A stretch of 64,000 nt of DNA from Paramoeba atlantica (lineage: Eukaryota; Discosea): the NCBI GenBank assembly GCA_977017575.1, contig CDRNVI010000044.1, positions 806,001 through 870,000 on the forward strand. Direction: 5' to 3'. Below the pieces are notes generated by a model. It saw only the letters and a list, made by a program, of their open reading frames with translations. It ran no database searches and was not told the DNA's origin. The position numbers and the translations under genes were made by a program. Of the stretch, positions 26,903 through 37,300 are shown one piece after another (position 1 is the stretch's first letter; each line of letters opens with the position of its first letter).

Positions 26903-27925
26903 TCAGTCAAGTGATAGTAATTTCAAAGACTGTGCTAGTATTTCGTATCTGGCGCGAAACAATAAACCATGAAATGCTTTATTGGTTCTACGTTCAGAGA
27001 AATCTTTCCTCACAAACTCTTCTCCTGGTTCCCACGGTGGAACTCTGATAGAAAAAAAGCTCATGTTTACCACCCAATTGGTAGAAATATCTTCGATAAA
27101 AGTATTCTTGGGTTCTCTTGCCTCACGTGATACCTTGGATGGACAGTGACTCATGGATGCGTGTTCACAGAGCAGCATGTGCGTTATGCAGGGCAAATGA
27201 ATCAGGCGAGAGTGCAAAGAAGACTTTGAGTCCACTATCCTGCTACCAGATTCAGGATTCAGATCACGAGTATATTTTAATTTTGGACTGTCCTCACAAA
27301 CGACGAAACACATATTTTTTTCTTCGAGACGACACAGTGAATGGGATAAATGATACAATTGAGAAACTGTTCGCACTAGCTCTCTATTTTTGGTGGGATA
27401 ACTCATGTTTGCTTGGCTAGAATCATTTTCTAAAGAATCAATGTGATCTAAAATTATTAGGGTCGGCAGGCTAGAGTCTCTTAGTGGAAAATTTGAGTCG
27501 TGCTCACGGACCGAAGACTCGTTGTCTGATACACATTCTTCCAGACTGTGATCTAAAGGCGACGAACTTAAATGGTCAGTTAGCAACAAACTGGCTAAGT
27601 CAGTTCGAATCTGCCGGTAACTCGCTACGTATTTAAATTTGATACGTGAGAGCGCGCTCTCATTCACCTTCACGCCCAGCGGTGCGGACCACCTAGGGGG
27701 ATTGTCGTGTAGCCTTTGTTGATTACAGAAATAGATTACGCGTTGGCCCCGAACAGCGTGATGCAAGGCTAGCTGAAACGCTAGCGAAGTTTTTCCTATT
27801 CCACGAGGCCCGTAGATGAGAATACCACTTGTCCGGTTTTCTGGAGTACCTTCCGATTGGGAATCATTATTTCTCAACTCTGTGGTCCTTATAGTAGGAA
27901 AGAACCAACTTGGGTCTACTTCCAT
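26903..27925 (-). CDS. RecA-fold ATPase, SWSAP1-like Rad51 paralogue
   Basis: 340 residues. Walker A is GPRGIGKTSLAF near residue 40, and a Walker B-like LIILDHIDSL lies near 155. The order of a P-loop, VIYFCNQQRL, then ISRIKFKYVASYRQI-like strand/helix resembles SWSAP1, the ATPase partner of the SWIM-domain protein SWS1 in homologous recombination (the Shu complex). The C-terminal half is divergent. No SWIM-domain protein is encoded nearby. Alternatively it is another RecA-like or DUF-type NTPase; the ATPase fold is clear, the specific name is not. Confidence 0.6.
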   Translation of the reverse strand: MEVDPSWFFPTIRTTELRNNDSQSEGTPENRTSGILIYGPRGIGKTSLAFQLALHHAVRGQRVIYFCNQQRLHDNPPRWSAPLGVKVNESALSRIKFKYVASYRQIRTDLASLLLTDHLSSSPLDHSLEECVSDNESSVREHDSNFPLRDSSLPTLIILDHIDSLENDSSQANMSYPTKNRELVRTVSQLYHLSHSLCRLEEKNMCFVVCEDSPKLKYTRDLNPESGSRIVDSKSSLHSRLIHLPCITHMLLCEHASMSHCPSKVSREAREPKNTFIEDISTNWVVNMSFFSIRVPPWEPGEEFVRKDFSERRTNKAFHGLLFRARYEILAQSLKLLSLD

Positions 27926-28121
27926 TTGCTTTTCATTTTTGTAACACCTTGTGGGAATAAAATTATGAATTACATGTACATTAAAATGTCAGCTAGTGTT
28001 TCTTACCGTCTAGAGCATAATGTTGATAGAGCAAAGAACGTGGATCATTCACTGAATGTTTTTCACATACTATTCGTAAGAAAGAAGCCGAAAATATTGT
28101 TACATGTAGCCGTTTCTAAAA

Positions 28122-28331
28122 TCATGGAATATAAAGGCACTCACGATTACGTCCTTTTACGATTACGCCTTTTAGTCTATCAAAAGATAGATCTGAGAAC
28201 GGATGAAGCATCGGGGAATAATCAAAGTAAAACACTAGACCTAAAGACAATATGCGTAGTGTGAAGGTCAGACGGTAGTGTGGGGTTTTTGCGACCGTAT
28301 TCCGTAAACTTCGAAAAATACTGGCCAACAT
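28122..28331 (-). CDS. Possible 69-residue mitochondrial protein
   Basis: ATG-started frame 13 nt after the stop of the neighbouring RNase III gene. The N-terminus MLASIFRSLRNTVAKTPHYR is presequence-like. A hydrophobic stretch follows (LRILSLGLVFYFDYSPML). It is a plausible small membrane protein, but no family is recognised and length alone does not exclude chance. The rest of 27926-28343 holds no other supported feature. Confidence 0.35.
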   Translation of the reverse strand: MLASIFRSLRNTVAKTPHYRLTFTLRILSLGLVFYFDYSPMLHPFSDLSFDRLKGVIVKGRNRECLYIP

Positions 28332-28343
28332 CCTTTTCAGCTA

Positions 28344-30110
28344 CTAAGCTCTGATGTCGTACTGGGCATGATGTGTTCCAGATAGATTTAGACTCGATAC
28401 CGATGGAGCCATACAACGAGGAATTGGCAAAACACTAAGAGAAGCGTGGACAAACTTTCCATAGGGATGAAGACCAGAGGTATGTTGTATGTTTCTTATT
28501 TTACACGCTTTCGAAACATCAGAAGGTAATATGATCTCATGGAACAAAATGAATGGCGCCCGTATCCTGCAACTAGGTTCCATTTTATAAGGCTCACCGC
28601 ATGCATACGGGATTCTCCTTCCACTGTGTGAATTACACTGTGCACTACTCAAGCGCAGTGAAACATGAGAAATGAATCTCAATCGAGGAAAGTTGGTTAA
28701 CACCGGTCGTGTGGAACAAGGCTTCGCTAGATTGACCTTTTGGGGATATTTTTCCGTCATTTTTCGTAGTAGAATAGTGTTCACGGAGCGTTTTTTCGCT
28801 ACAGGATTACGACGTGGGTGTACGTCTTGCGTATACCGTAGAATTGTATTAGCGGTCCTCCCATGATAAAAAATTATTAAACCTGCTATCGGATCCTTCC
28901 AGTATTGTGGTCTTATGAATCTTTCAGGACGCGACACCGGCTCTGGGTACCTTATCACTATATCCTTCCCTACATTCCTTGTTAATTTGTTTATATCCGT
29001 ATGTTTGTCCAAGGAAAGAAATCGCACGCTTTGTTTTCCTCGCCTGAGTTTATGCAGAAATGGCATAACTTTGTCTGCAATACTGTATAACATCTCTAAA
29101 ATCATAACCGTGCACAATTCGTGCATTGCATGCAGCGCAATAAAATATAACGCTCGTATTTCGACGGATACGGGATGAAATAAAGCATCAACGCCTATGG
29201 CGCTGTGAGTAGACCACAAATAAGCCTGAAGCTCCCCAAAAAGCGCCTCCATAATGTCAGCTTTTGTCTTACTCACTGGAGGCGCAAACTTCGCATCCCG
29301 CGGTATGCCATCTAGTACAATTTTTTCAAAACTTAAATAATCATAAGCATCACGTAGAGGTTCGTTGCCTTGAAGCAAGATGCAGTGCTGGTAGTAGCTA
29401 ATACGGTACTTGCCTTTAGTGCTTAACTCGGCTAAACGGTTGTAAAATAAAGACTTCATCACGTTGTCACCTATCCACTCAAAACGTTCAAAAGCTGTAC
29501 TACGTGATGCTTGAAATGTTATCCCGTACCCCGAGCCACCCCTCTCCGAGCCCCGAGCTTCCATAACAGAAAAACAACTCTTAAGCACACCTTGCCTCTT
29601 CATGAAGCGAAGGAGTTTAAATAGCTTCTTCTTCCTCTCACTTTGTAGCTCTGAACTAAGATGTGGTATTCGAAAGAAATTCTTACAATCACGAATCGGA
29701 GGCCACCACGATTCTATGATATCTTCTGGATTCACCCATGGATACTGATGATTCACGTTCATAATAGATTGAACTAAACTTTGTCTCACGATATGAAAAA
29801 CATTGAAGGATGTGTGTTCTGTATAGTCCGGAGCCGCTTCTTGGCAAAGTCGGCAGAAACCTTTTTCTTTATCTTCATATTCACGGCGGGGTTGAATATT
29901 GGCTCGATACCCTTCGAATGACGTGTCGTTTTCAAGCATGTAATCTGGGATATCGAATTTTGGACGGGCTTCACTCGTTGTTTTAGGTGACGCATAATGT
30001 CGAACGTTCGAAAAAAAAGGCAAAACTCGAACGACGTACATCTCGGAGGGTTGTAAAACGGGACGCGTAATCGACAATGCTCGCTGTATGCACAGAGCGC
30101 GCATGTTCAT
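28344..30110 (-). CDS. U1-zinc-finger + RNase III protein, KREN/KREPB-like (copy 1)
   Basis: 588 residues from ATG 30110 (MNMRALCIQRALSITRP), a mitochondrial-looking presequence. Near residue 80 is a U1-type C2H2 finger: CRLCQEAAPDYTEH then H after 6 residues. The RNase III domain follows: FERFEWIGDNVMKSL has the E-x2-E-x3-D layout of the signature, and KADIMEALFGELQA supplies the second Asp and Glu. All four metal-binding acids are therefore present, so catalysis is plausible. The layout (presequence, U1 finger, RNase III) is that of kinetoplastid editosome endonucleases KREN1-3 and their partners KREPB4-8. The C-terminal ~200 residues are not recognised, and I see no clear dsRBD. The adjacent gene is a divergent paralogue. 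Confidence 0.72.
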   Translation of the reverse strand: MNMRALCIQRALSITRPVLQPSEMYVVRVLPFFSNVRHYASPKTTSEARPKFDIPDYMLENDTSFEGYRANIQPRREYEDKEKGFCRLCQEAAPDYTEHTSFNVFHIVRQSLVQSIMNVNHQYPWVNPEDIIESWWPPIRDCKNFFRIPHLSSELQSERKKKLFKLLRFMKRQGVLKSCFSVMEARGSERGGSGYGITFQASRSTAFERFEWIGDNVMKSLFYNRLAELSTKGKYRISYYQHCILLQGNEPLRDAYDYLSFEKIVLDGIPRDAKFAPPVSKTKADIMEALFGELQAYLWSTHSAIGVDALFHPVSVEIRALYFIALHAMHELCTVMILEMLYSIADKVMPFLHKLRRGKQSVRFLSLDKHTDINKLTRNVGKDIVIRYPEPVSRPERFIRPQYWKDPIAGLIIFYHGRTANTILRYTQDVHPRRNPVAKKRSVNTILLRKMTEKYPQKVNLAKPCSTRPVLTNFPRLRFISHVSLRLSSAQCNSHSGRRIPYACGEPYKMEPSCRIRAPFILFHEIILPSDVSKACKIRNIQHTSGLHPYGKFVHASLSVLPIPRCMAPSVSSLNLSGTHHAQYDIRA

Positions 30111-30530
30111 TGTTCTAAGACTTGTGGTTTCTTCATTTTGTGAACGTAATGCTCCGAGACTCTCAGGGTATACATGTAGGTATGCTCGTTGCAAATAGCC
30201 ATAGCATAGCGATAGAAATCAGCGGGCAAAGGTCAAAAATTATAAATCGTTAAAATAACCTTTTAATGAGCAAAGAACCTGTTGTTAAGTTTGCAAAGGG
30301 TAATGATCTAAGGCTGTCTTCTTTGATTACCTACAGTGATGGGCATTGACCCAATATTGAACAAATAAAAAAATATATTATTTTTTACGGTTTTCTATTA
30401 GTTTTGCTTCGTAATATTATTGGGTATCCTTTTCTAGTATTTTACACTCAACACTTTCAGTTCTTGTTTGTTTACATACACATTTGCGTTACGAACTCTT
30501 TTAAGGAACTCCTATAATTCTCACAGCGAT
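30111..30530. other. Spacer between the two RNase III genes
   Basis: AT-rich spacer with an acceptor-like CAAGTCTTAG just upstream of the ATG at 30110. No gene or repeat seen. Confidence 0.5.
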
Positions 30531-32426
30531 CTAGTCCACGTTCTTGCTGACACCGTACACGGTACGATGCCTCAAAAGTGGAGAGATTGAGTCAATATGT
30601 GGCAGTTTCAATAAATGAGAATTGGCGGCACAAGTGGTAAATGGTACCATACTATTCAAGATGAATTTGCGCGCGCTACACGGACGCCGCTGAAAGCATG
30701 CCCAACGAAAAGGAAAATTATTTCCAGCGCCTTTGATTTCCTCAAAACGTGTGTATAGATCTGCTTTTTCAGAGGCAAAATCAGAAAATCGTCGGGTTGA
30801 AATATAGCGTGAGGGAACTAGTAAGGGATAAATACGTTTATGGCATACAAGGTGCGATCTATAAATAACGCGCCAAATGGGGAATTCTGGAGATGAATGA
30901 ATAACGTCCGTTACTGCTCGATACGATGACTTTTGTATGCCATACACCGGTTGGGATTTATTGCTCTCCGTCGCAGGATTGTAGAAGACTACGGCAATAA
31001 AGTGTGGTACAGAAAAACTTTGGTGCCACCCAAGAGGTTCGAAGGATTCACCGAAACGTCGGGTGTTCGTTCCCTGTTTTCTAGGGACGCTACGCATAGA
31101 GAGAGCATAGGCAACATCGGCCACAGGGGTTAAAAGGGATAGCTCGTTTTGCAGCCGCCGGTGTTGCGTTATTGCCGTACGAACTATAGGATCTTCCAAT
31201 GTGTCCAAAGTATTATCTGGGGGTGAGCCATTCAATGAAAGATGTGTTCTTCTTCTCAAGGTGTAGAACCATGAGATGCTTCTTTCAAGTAAGGTACGTG
31301 TGGCGTTTCTATATTCGCAACATGCAGCTGCTAATCGATGTAAAAGTTTGCATACGGGAACAATCTGTGGGGCTCCAATGTTTGGCTTTAAGATACGTAG
31401 TCGTTTTTCCACAGTAGAAACTGAAGCAGTACATAGTGATCGATAATGTCTAAAGAAAGGTTGTACCTTCACCATAAGTGACCTTAGGTGTAACAGCAAA
31501 ACCATAAAGACAAGCTCATGCAATACATGACAGGCGATAGTGTGCAGGACTCGGTCTTCCAAGAGCAAAGAAGGGAGATGTGAAAAATGAAGTGGTTGCA
31601 TTTCAGTGCTATACAAGTAGGTAGTGAGTTCGCCATGAAGTGCTTCAACGGCATCAGCCATCAATTTTCCAGTAGGAAATTTCACTGGCGCGTCGCGATC
31701 GCGCTTGTGTCCGTGTAGAATCAAAGATGTTAAATCTAATAAAGAATACGTTTTTTGAAGCCCCTCATTAGACTGCAAGTAATCAAGCAAAGCTCCTATC
31801 CCTCTCCCCGTATACGAAAATAGTGTTGCATCTGTCATTTTTCTGTAGAGTCGACGAGAGACAACGTCTCCAACCCATTCAAAACGATCCAGCTGGCTTG
31901 TGCCGGAGAACATAAACGCTTTTTGAAACTCATTGACCGCAAGCAAACGCAAGCTATAGTCTAGTACGCCACACTGTTTAAGAAACTTGATTGCAGCTCT
32001 CAAAGATTCAGCTCGCGAATCAATATCCCCCATTGAAGCATTCCGAGAAAATATGCTGTTGGGAAAAGCCTTTCTAAAGTTGTACTCTACTTCAGCAAGG
32101 AACCATTCCTCATAATTCCTTTGACAATGTTGGAGTAGTATACGAAACAGTACGATTGCTGCACCATGACTCGTTTCCGAAAGGTGTTCCGGAAGATTCT
32201 GCGGGCAGCGAACATGACACAGCAGACATTCCCCTGTTGCAATATCATAAAATACTTTGCTTTTTCCAGCTGATTCATCATCACAGCTTGAGCTCTCCGG
32301 TGGTTGAGAGGAGTCGTAAGACAGAAACCTGCATGGAAAATGTTTCACTATCCTGTTTGGCAGCATTGCCTTGATAGATGCATTCCGAACACCTAAAAAA
32401 TGCAAGACATTCATGGGCAACGTCAT
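30531..32426 (-). CDS. U1-zinc-finger + RNase III protein, KREN/KREPB-like (copy 2)
   Basis: 631 residues. The N-terminus is basic and hydrophobic (MTLPMNVLHFLGVRNASIKA), fitting mitochondrial import. A U1-type finger CLLCHVRCPQNLPEH then H after 5 residues lies near residue 70. The RNase III core has DRFEWVGDVVSRRLY (first Glu of the family E-x2-E pair is Asp; the key Glu and Asp remain) and LMADAVEALHGELT with the second Asp/Glu. It is collinear with its neighbour, including the HGELTTYLYS/FGELQAYLWS segment, so the two arose by tandem duplication, now much diverged. In the kinetoplastid family such proteins pair as catalytic and non-catalytic RNase III heterodimers. The C-terminal ~250 residues are unrecognised. 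Confidence 0.72.
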   Translation of the reverse strand: MTLPMNVLHFLGVRNASIKAMLPNRIVKHFPCRFLSYDSSQPPESSSCDDESAGKSKVFYDIATGECLLCHVRCPQNLPEHLSETSHGAAIVLFRILLQHCQRNYEEWFLAEVEYNFRKAFPNSIFSRNASMGDIDSRAESLRAAIKFLKQCGVLDYSLRLLAVNEFQKAFMFSGTSQLDRFEWVGDVVSRRLYRKMTDATLFSYTGRGIGALLDYLQSNEGLQKTYSLLDLTSLILHGHKRDRDAPVKFPTGKLMADAVEALHGELTTYLYSTEMQPLHFSHLPSLLLEDRVLHTIACHVLHELVFMVLLLHLRSLMVKVQPFFRHYRSLCTASVSTVEKRLRILKPNIGAPQIVPVCKLLHRLAAACCEYRNATRTLLERSISWFYTLRRRTHLSLNGSPPDNTLDTLEDPIVRTAITQHRRLQNELSLLTPVADVAYALSMRSVPRKQGTNTRRFGESFEPLGWHQSFSVPHFIAVVFYNPATESNKSQPVYGIQKSSYRAVTDVIHSSPEFPIWRVIYRSHLVCHKRIYPLLVPSRYISTRRFSDFASEKADLYTRFEEIKGAGNNFPFRWACFQRRPCSARKFILNSMVPFTTCAANSHLLKLPHIDSISPLLRHRTVYGVSKNVD

Positions 32427-32748
32427 TCACTGAAGCAATTCATGACCAAATAATCAGGATGCTCAACACTCAATATCTTCAAGTTGTATTGATCATGGAG
32501 CGTGAAGGCCTCATGCTTATCGTGTAATGAAGCCAGAGAAAAAACATTCAGCAGACATGACATTCTATAAAACAAATGCTTTATGAAGTTGTGTGCAAAT
32601 TCCGTCCGCTATTCTTTTCAGTAAAGAAAGACGTCCTATAACACACAAATAATACTCGCGATAGTACTCAATCAAAATCACACTCGCAGAACGAATGCGT
32701 CGACAAATCATTTGCTAAATAGAAATATGATCCTTTCCTGATACTTTG
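32427..32748. other. Intergenic spacer
   Basis: Spacer between the second RNase III gene start and the PPR stop. No supported feature. Confidence 0.5.
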
Positions 32749-33528
32749 TCAGCATCGCAACCGATCTTGCTCCTTGGACTGGCACTCGTCTAAATGCATA
32801 CCATCTCGCAGAATTTGCTGGATATGGGTGGTGAGAGGAAAACCACGAGCGACCATATGAGCGACTACGTGCAAAGCTTTTTCGACGTGAAGAGAATTCA
32901 CACAGCATTGCACGATAGCTCCGAAACAAACTGTGGTCGGTTCTATTTTCTTCATTCTCATGCTTCGGAAGACTGACATAGCCGCTTTCCACTGGTTTCC
33001 GCGGGAGCAAGCATGAATCGCTGCAGTATAAACGAAAACATTCAAGCAAGCGCGCGGAGTATCTATATCGTTTAAAATCGATAGCGCAGTTTCCCAATCT
33101 TGTTTCTCTGCTAATGAGGACATAATAGCGGTGAAACAATAAGCATTAAGTTCTGGCTTTCCACACACTTTGGCTGTATAGAACAATCGAAGAGCAAGAT
33201 CAGGACGTTTTCCTGCGCGACAGGCCTCTAAAGCGACGGCATACGAGCGCTCGTTATCGTTAACCCCCTTTAATATTTGTTCAGTGTGAAATGCCAAAGC
33301 TTTTTGCCAATGTCCTGCTTTCACGCAAGCAGAGAGCAAAGTTGTATAATGGTACACGTTAGGTTGTACAAAACCATTTTTTGTGGATGAACAAAACGTT
33401 TCTATTGCTTCTTCCCATCCGCGATTTCGTGCCAAGTGGTTAAGTTCTTCCGTAAGCCACCGTTGGCTCCAATTTTCCAGGAAACGATTGACTCGCCCTC
33501 TTTTAATATAAGATCGCGCAAAACTCAT
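32749..33528 (-). CDS. Pentatricopeptide repeat (PPR) protein
   Basis: 259 residues from ATG 33528 (MSFARSYIKRGRVNRFL). About five to six helical-pair repeats of ~35 residues are visible, e.g. VYHYTTLLSACVKAGHWQKA, SYAVALEACRAGKRPDLALR, AYCFTAIMSSLAEKQDWETA, VFVYTAAIHACSRGNQWKAA and VCFGAIVQCCVNSLHVEKAL. PPR proteins bind single-stranded RNA, mostly in mitochondria; kinetoplastids have many, including ribosome and polyadenylation factors. The basic start is compatible with mitochondrial import. It lies directly 5'-ward of the RNase III pair on the map, in the same orientation. Confidence 0.85.
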   Translation of the reverse strand: MSFARSYIKRGRVNRFLENWSQRWLTEELNHLARNRGWEEAIETFCSSTKNGFVQPNVYHYTTLLSACVKAGHWQKALAFHTEQILKGVNDNERSYAVALEACRAGKRPDLALRLFYTAKVCGKPELNAYCFTAIMSSLAEKQDWETALSILNDIDTPRACLNVFVYTAAIHACSRGNQWKAAMSVFRSMRMKKIEPTTVCFGAIVQCCVNSLHVEKALHVVAHMVARGFPLTTHIQQILRDGMHLDECQSKEQDRLRC

Positions 33529-33625
33529 GTATGACAACGTTCCTCTGAAGAATTAGATTCCAAACATGAAAACTATATTATGCAATAGAAGTTCTACATA
33601 TTGAGTATGCAGCTCAAGCTTTGAG

Positions 33626-33796
33626 CTAGACTTCACTGATTATTAAAGTAGTTGTCTTCCCATGATCATTTTCCAGAGTTCTCCCCAAAATACCACAAGA
33701 AAGCTCAGATAAAATTTTCTCCAAAACAGGACTACAGTCAATGTTTTCACGCGGATAATTGAAACGAATAAAATCGGCGGTTCAAAAAATTGTCAT
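33626..33796 (-). CDS. Possible small gene with in-frame TGA or missing first exon
   Basis: In the 326-bp spacer between C1D and PPR the coding strand reads 51 protein-like codons (TADFIRFNYPRENIDCSPVL, EKILSELSCGILGRTL, KTTTLIISEV) ending at 33626. The frame has no ATG of its own; the only one is four codons upstream of an in-frame TGA (ATG-ACA-ATT-TTT-TGA). The predicted beta-alpha-beta pattern looks real. Explanations: a first exon not found, a non-AUG start, TGA decoding as selenocysteine, or chance. Family not recognised. The rest of 33529-33854 holds nothing else. Confidence 0.28.
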
Positions 33797-33854
33797 AAAT
33801 ATCTTACAAGTTGACGTAAGGCACAGAATTATCTTTAATTCAGCATCATTACAC

Positions 33855-34193
33855 TTATCTTGGTATATGTGCCTTCGTTAACCGTTTTACTGCATCGGGG
33901 TTAAGTTTCATGCGTGGCGCAGTTTCAGCCTCGTAAGCACGTGCTAAATATTCTCTAACAGTGGTCATCGCTTTCACAAAAGATTCATCGGGAGGAATAT
34001 TCCGAGCAGAAAGGTATGAAAAAAATACAACAACTGTTGTGTATGCCTTAAGTGCCTCCAAGCGGGCGCGTGTAGATGCTGATAGCGCATCGTAATCTAT
34101 TTTTTTGCACTCCACGAGGGGAATCGTAACAGATGAAAGATCTCGGACAGAATTCAAGAATTCCAATACACACTTCTCATGGTCGGGATCCAT
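33855..34193 (-). CDS. C1D: C1D/Rrp47-family nuclear exosome cofactor
   Basis: 112 residues, the Sas10/Utp3/C1D family. Rrp47/C1D binds the N-terminus of exosome nuclease Rrp6 and structured RNA, aiding nuclear RNA trimming. The core ARLEALKAYTTVVVFFSYLS followed by NIPPDESFVKAMTTVREYLA matches the family's central helix pair (compare human LVSAYTLNSMFWVYLATQG then NPKEHPVKQELERIRVYM). Length is a little shorter than human C1D (141) because the Lys-rich tail is absent. A textbook acceptor precedes the ATG. Confidence 0.83.
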   Translation of the reverse strand: MDPDHEKCVLEFLNSVRDLSSVTIPLVECKKIDYDALSASTRARLEALKAYTTVVVFFSYLSARNIPPDESFVKAMTTVREYLARAYEAETAPRMKLNPDAVKRLTKAHIPR

Positions 34194-34236
34194 TCAAAAC
34201 TTTATACAAAACAAAAACAAAGACGAAGTATCTCTT
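34194..34236 (-). promoter_or_regulatory. Splice-acceptor-like leader of the C1D gene
   Basis: Coding strand: CTTCGTCTTTGTTTTTG, then TTTTGTATAAAG with AG at 34200-34201, then 6 nt to the ATG. This is the cleanest polypyrimidine-AG arrangement in the window. Confidence 0.55.
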
Positions 34237-34361
34237 AGACTTAAAACAAATAGAATAGTGATGCAAATGACTATTGTTCTCACTAAATATTAATATCAAC
34301 GACCAATCAACAAACGAAACAACAACGACAGATCTTTGAATCCTGTTACAGGGTACATCAT

Positions 34362-37300
34362 TCACATTCCATGAACAGCACTTCTGACCTTAATGCGAGG
34401 ACGAATACCCATGCCTTGCAATTCTTGAAACAAAAGTTTACATGCATACGGAATCGTGATTTTCCCCGATTTCGATGTCTTGTGGCAGTAGGGGCACGGG
34501 GCATCGGGAGCTCCGATAAAACCACACTCACGACACACACTCACCACAGTAGCATCGCTGGAGAGTAACATTCGTTCGTGCAGCAACATGGAGGCACCGT
34601 ATCCAACGAAACAGTCCCGTTCCATCTCACCCAGCCGTTGCCCCCCATTCCGATTCCGTCCCTGCATCGGTTGCCGTGTCAACGTCGAGGTTGGACCATG
34701 GGCGCGCGCATGCACCTTATCAATCACCATATGCTTCAATTTCTGATAGTAAATCGGTCCGTAAAACACATAACCCGGCAACACCTCCCCCGTAATCCCG
34801 CTATAAAACACATCCCTCCCATGGTAGCTAAACCCGTACCTCACCAGGTCCTTCCCCATGTCCTGCAGCGTATCCCCCCCGAACGCGGTCCCATCCCCGG
34901 CGCCCCCTTTCAGCACCGCGGCCTTCCCGGACAGCATCTCCAGCATCTTCCCCACCGTCATACGGGAGGGGAACCCGTGGGGGTTCATGATAATATCCGG
35001 GGCCATCCCTTGATCATTAAAGGGGAGATCGGGCTGGAACGCAATCAGCCCGCACACCCCTTTCTGCCCGTGCCGGGAGCTGAACTTGTCCCCGACCTCG
35101 GGGCGCCGGGTGTCCCGGAGTAACACCTTGAGCACCGAGCCGCAGGGCTCCGTGGGGGCCAGCAGCACGCGGTCCACCACCGCGGGCTGCGGGCCCTCGA
35201 AACGGAGCGGGGAGGCGATGGGGTTCGCGCTTGTGGAGGTGGGGAGCAGTTTCTGCGCAAGCAGGGCTCCGGGTTTGACCCGGGTGCCGGCATGCACGAC
35301 CCCGTCGTCGTGGTCCGGGGGGGTCACAACCTCGGGGGTGGTGGATTGTACCGGGTGGGTGGGGGGGACGACACGAAGGGTTTCGTTTTCTTGGACCAGG
35401 GTGACGGCTTTTCGTAGGGAGACACACCGCATGAAGCCGCGGTCGATGGCGGTACCGTTGTGGATTTGGGCGTCCTCGAGGTCGTAGCCGGAGTAGGACA
35501 TGACGGCGACCATGGCGTTGATCCCGGCCCCGAGTTCGTGGAAGGAGGTGAGCTCAAGGGTTCGGGTGGTGCAAAGGGGACGTTGGGGGTAGACAAGGAG
35601 AAGGGCGTTGGTGTCTATCCGCTTGTGTTGATTGTAGGCGAGAGCTCCAAGTGCTTGCTTCCCCATTGCACACTGATAAGTGTTACGAGGACTTTGATTG
35701 TGATGAGGAAAGGGAATAAGGCCAGCAACTGTACCAAGCAAGGGAAAACTTGCGATTTCGAGATGGGTGTGTCGTGTAGTCACATCAGCCAAATTTACCG
35801 CAATCAGTGCGTCGTTCTCTTCGTTTGCATCAAGATATTCAATAATGCCTTCAAGAACGAAATCGTCAAACGAACGTAGCCGTTGTGACAGTTGCTGCAA
35901 GTGGTACGGCTGCAAAACCGGCACTCCCTCTTTTACAATTAAAACAGGTCGACAGAGACGTCCACCATCACACGACACGTGAACAGCCCGTTGACTCTGT
36001 TGACGGTAAATGGAAAGGAAGGAGTCTAGGCGTCCACGACGTCGGAGCTCTCGGATCTGATCTATGAGATAAGTTGGATAGCGGTGAATTCCAATCACTT
36101 CTCCGTCGCAGAAGACAGTCCACTCTTGATTCACATCCACTGGTGATACCGACTCTAAGAGTTCGACACCAAGGTACTGACACAGCTGAACAACCTTGTT
36201 TTTCAACTCATCATTATCGTTTGTGACCTCACAAAGAAGAGCAAAGTTCTTAACAATACCTATGCTTTCGCCCTCAGGGGTGTCACTCGGGCACATCAAG
36301 CCCCACTGACTGCCGTGCAGTGCACGCGGTGTAGTAACTTTTCTGGTTTTATCAAACGTTGAAGTAAGCTTAGTCAACATCCCTACGGTATGAATGTAGG
36401 ATTGACGTGTTAAAATCTGTGTCACTCCGGATACATCAATACTGAAGCGAGAAACCTTCCACTGGCCAGAAGATATGGCACGGCAAAATGCTTTTTCCAT
36501 GTCGCATTTTTCCATATGCCGGGGAAAGTCCCACGTACCTGCTGTATTGGGCTTCGAGAGTACTCGATCAGCTTCATCTCTCAGTGCCTTGTTGTAAAAC
36601 TTGAACTGGTCCTCAAATAAGTAGCTCAGCAGTGTACCGGCAAGTTCGAAACGTTTATTTCCGAAAAAGTCTTTATCGTCTACAAGTTTTTCATCATGCA
36701 TAGCACTGATGAGGCGTCTAATCATAAGACACACGTAGACTGCTTTGTATCGAAAGTTCCAGTGGCGTGACACCTCACCTTCCTGAATGTGACATAGAAA
36801 GACTTTCGCTAGAAACTCTGCAGCGCAGTCTCCTGTCGATATAGGAAACCCTCTCTCGTCCAAATCACGACGTCGAGTGTAGCGACCGCCTAGATAATTG
36901 AGCGCCTGATCTTGAGTAAATATTCCTAACTGGTGGCAATCATGGATACAATTTCCGAAAAATTCTAAGAATTCGGGTGCTGTTCCTACACTAAGAACTA
37001 TCTCTTGTTCCCATACCATACCGAACGCCTTCAGTAGGACAAGAACTGGTATTAAACCATCAAGACTGTTGTGCTTCACGTACAGGTGTCTATTCCTTTC
37101 CACTATTGTCGCTCTACCTTTACTAAAGTGAGTGCTGGAATGCACTGTAGCAAAGATGCGGTTGAACCCATCTTTTTCGACCATTATTCTATTCTTGCTT
37201 TGTTGTTCCTGCACCATGATCACCTTTTCTGTACCACTTACTATGAAGTAGCCACCCGGGTCATGAGGACATTCTTGAGCGCGCACAAGGTGTTCTGCCG

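Noticed and set aside
34578-35879. Several plus-strand frames opposite RPC2
   Set aside because: They fall within the GC-rich block of a strongly conserved gene on the other strand and resemble no protein.
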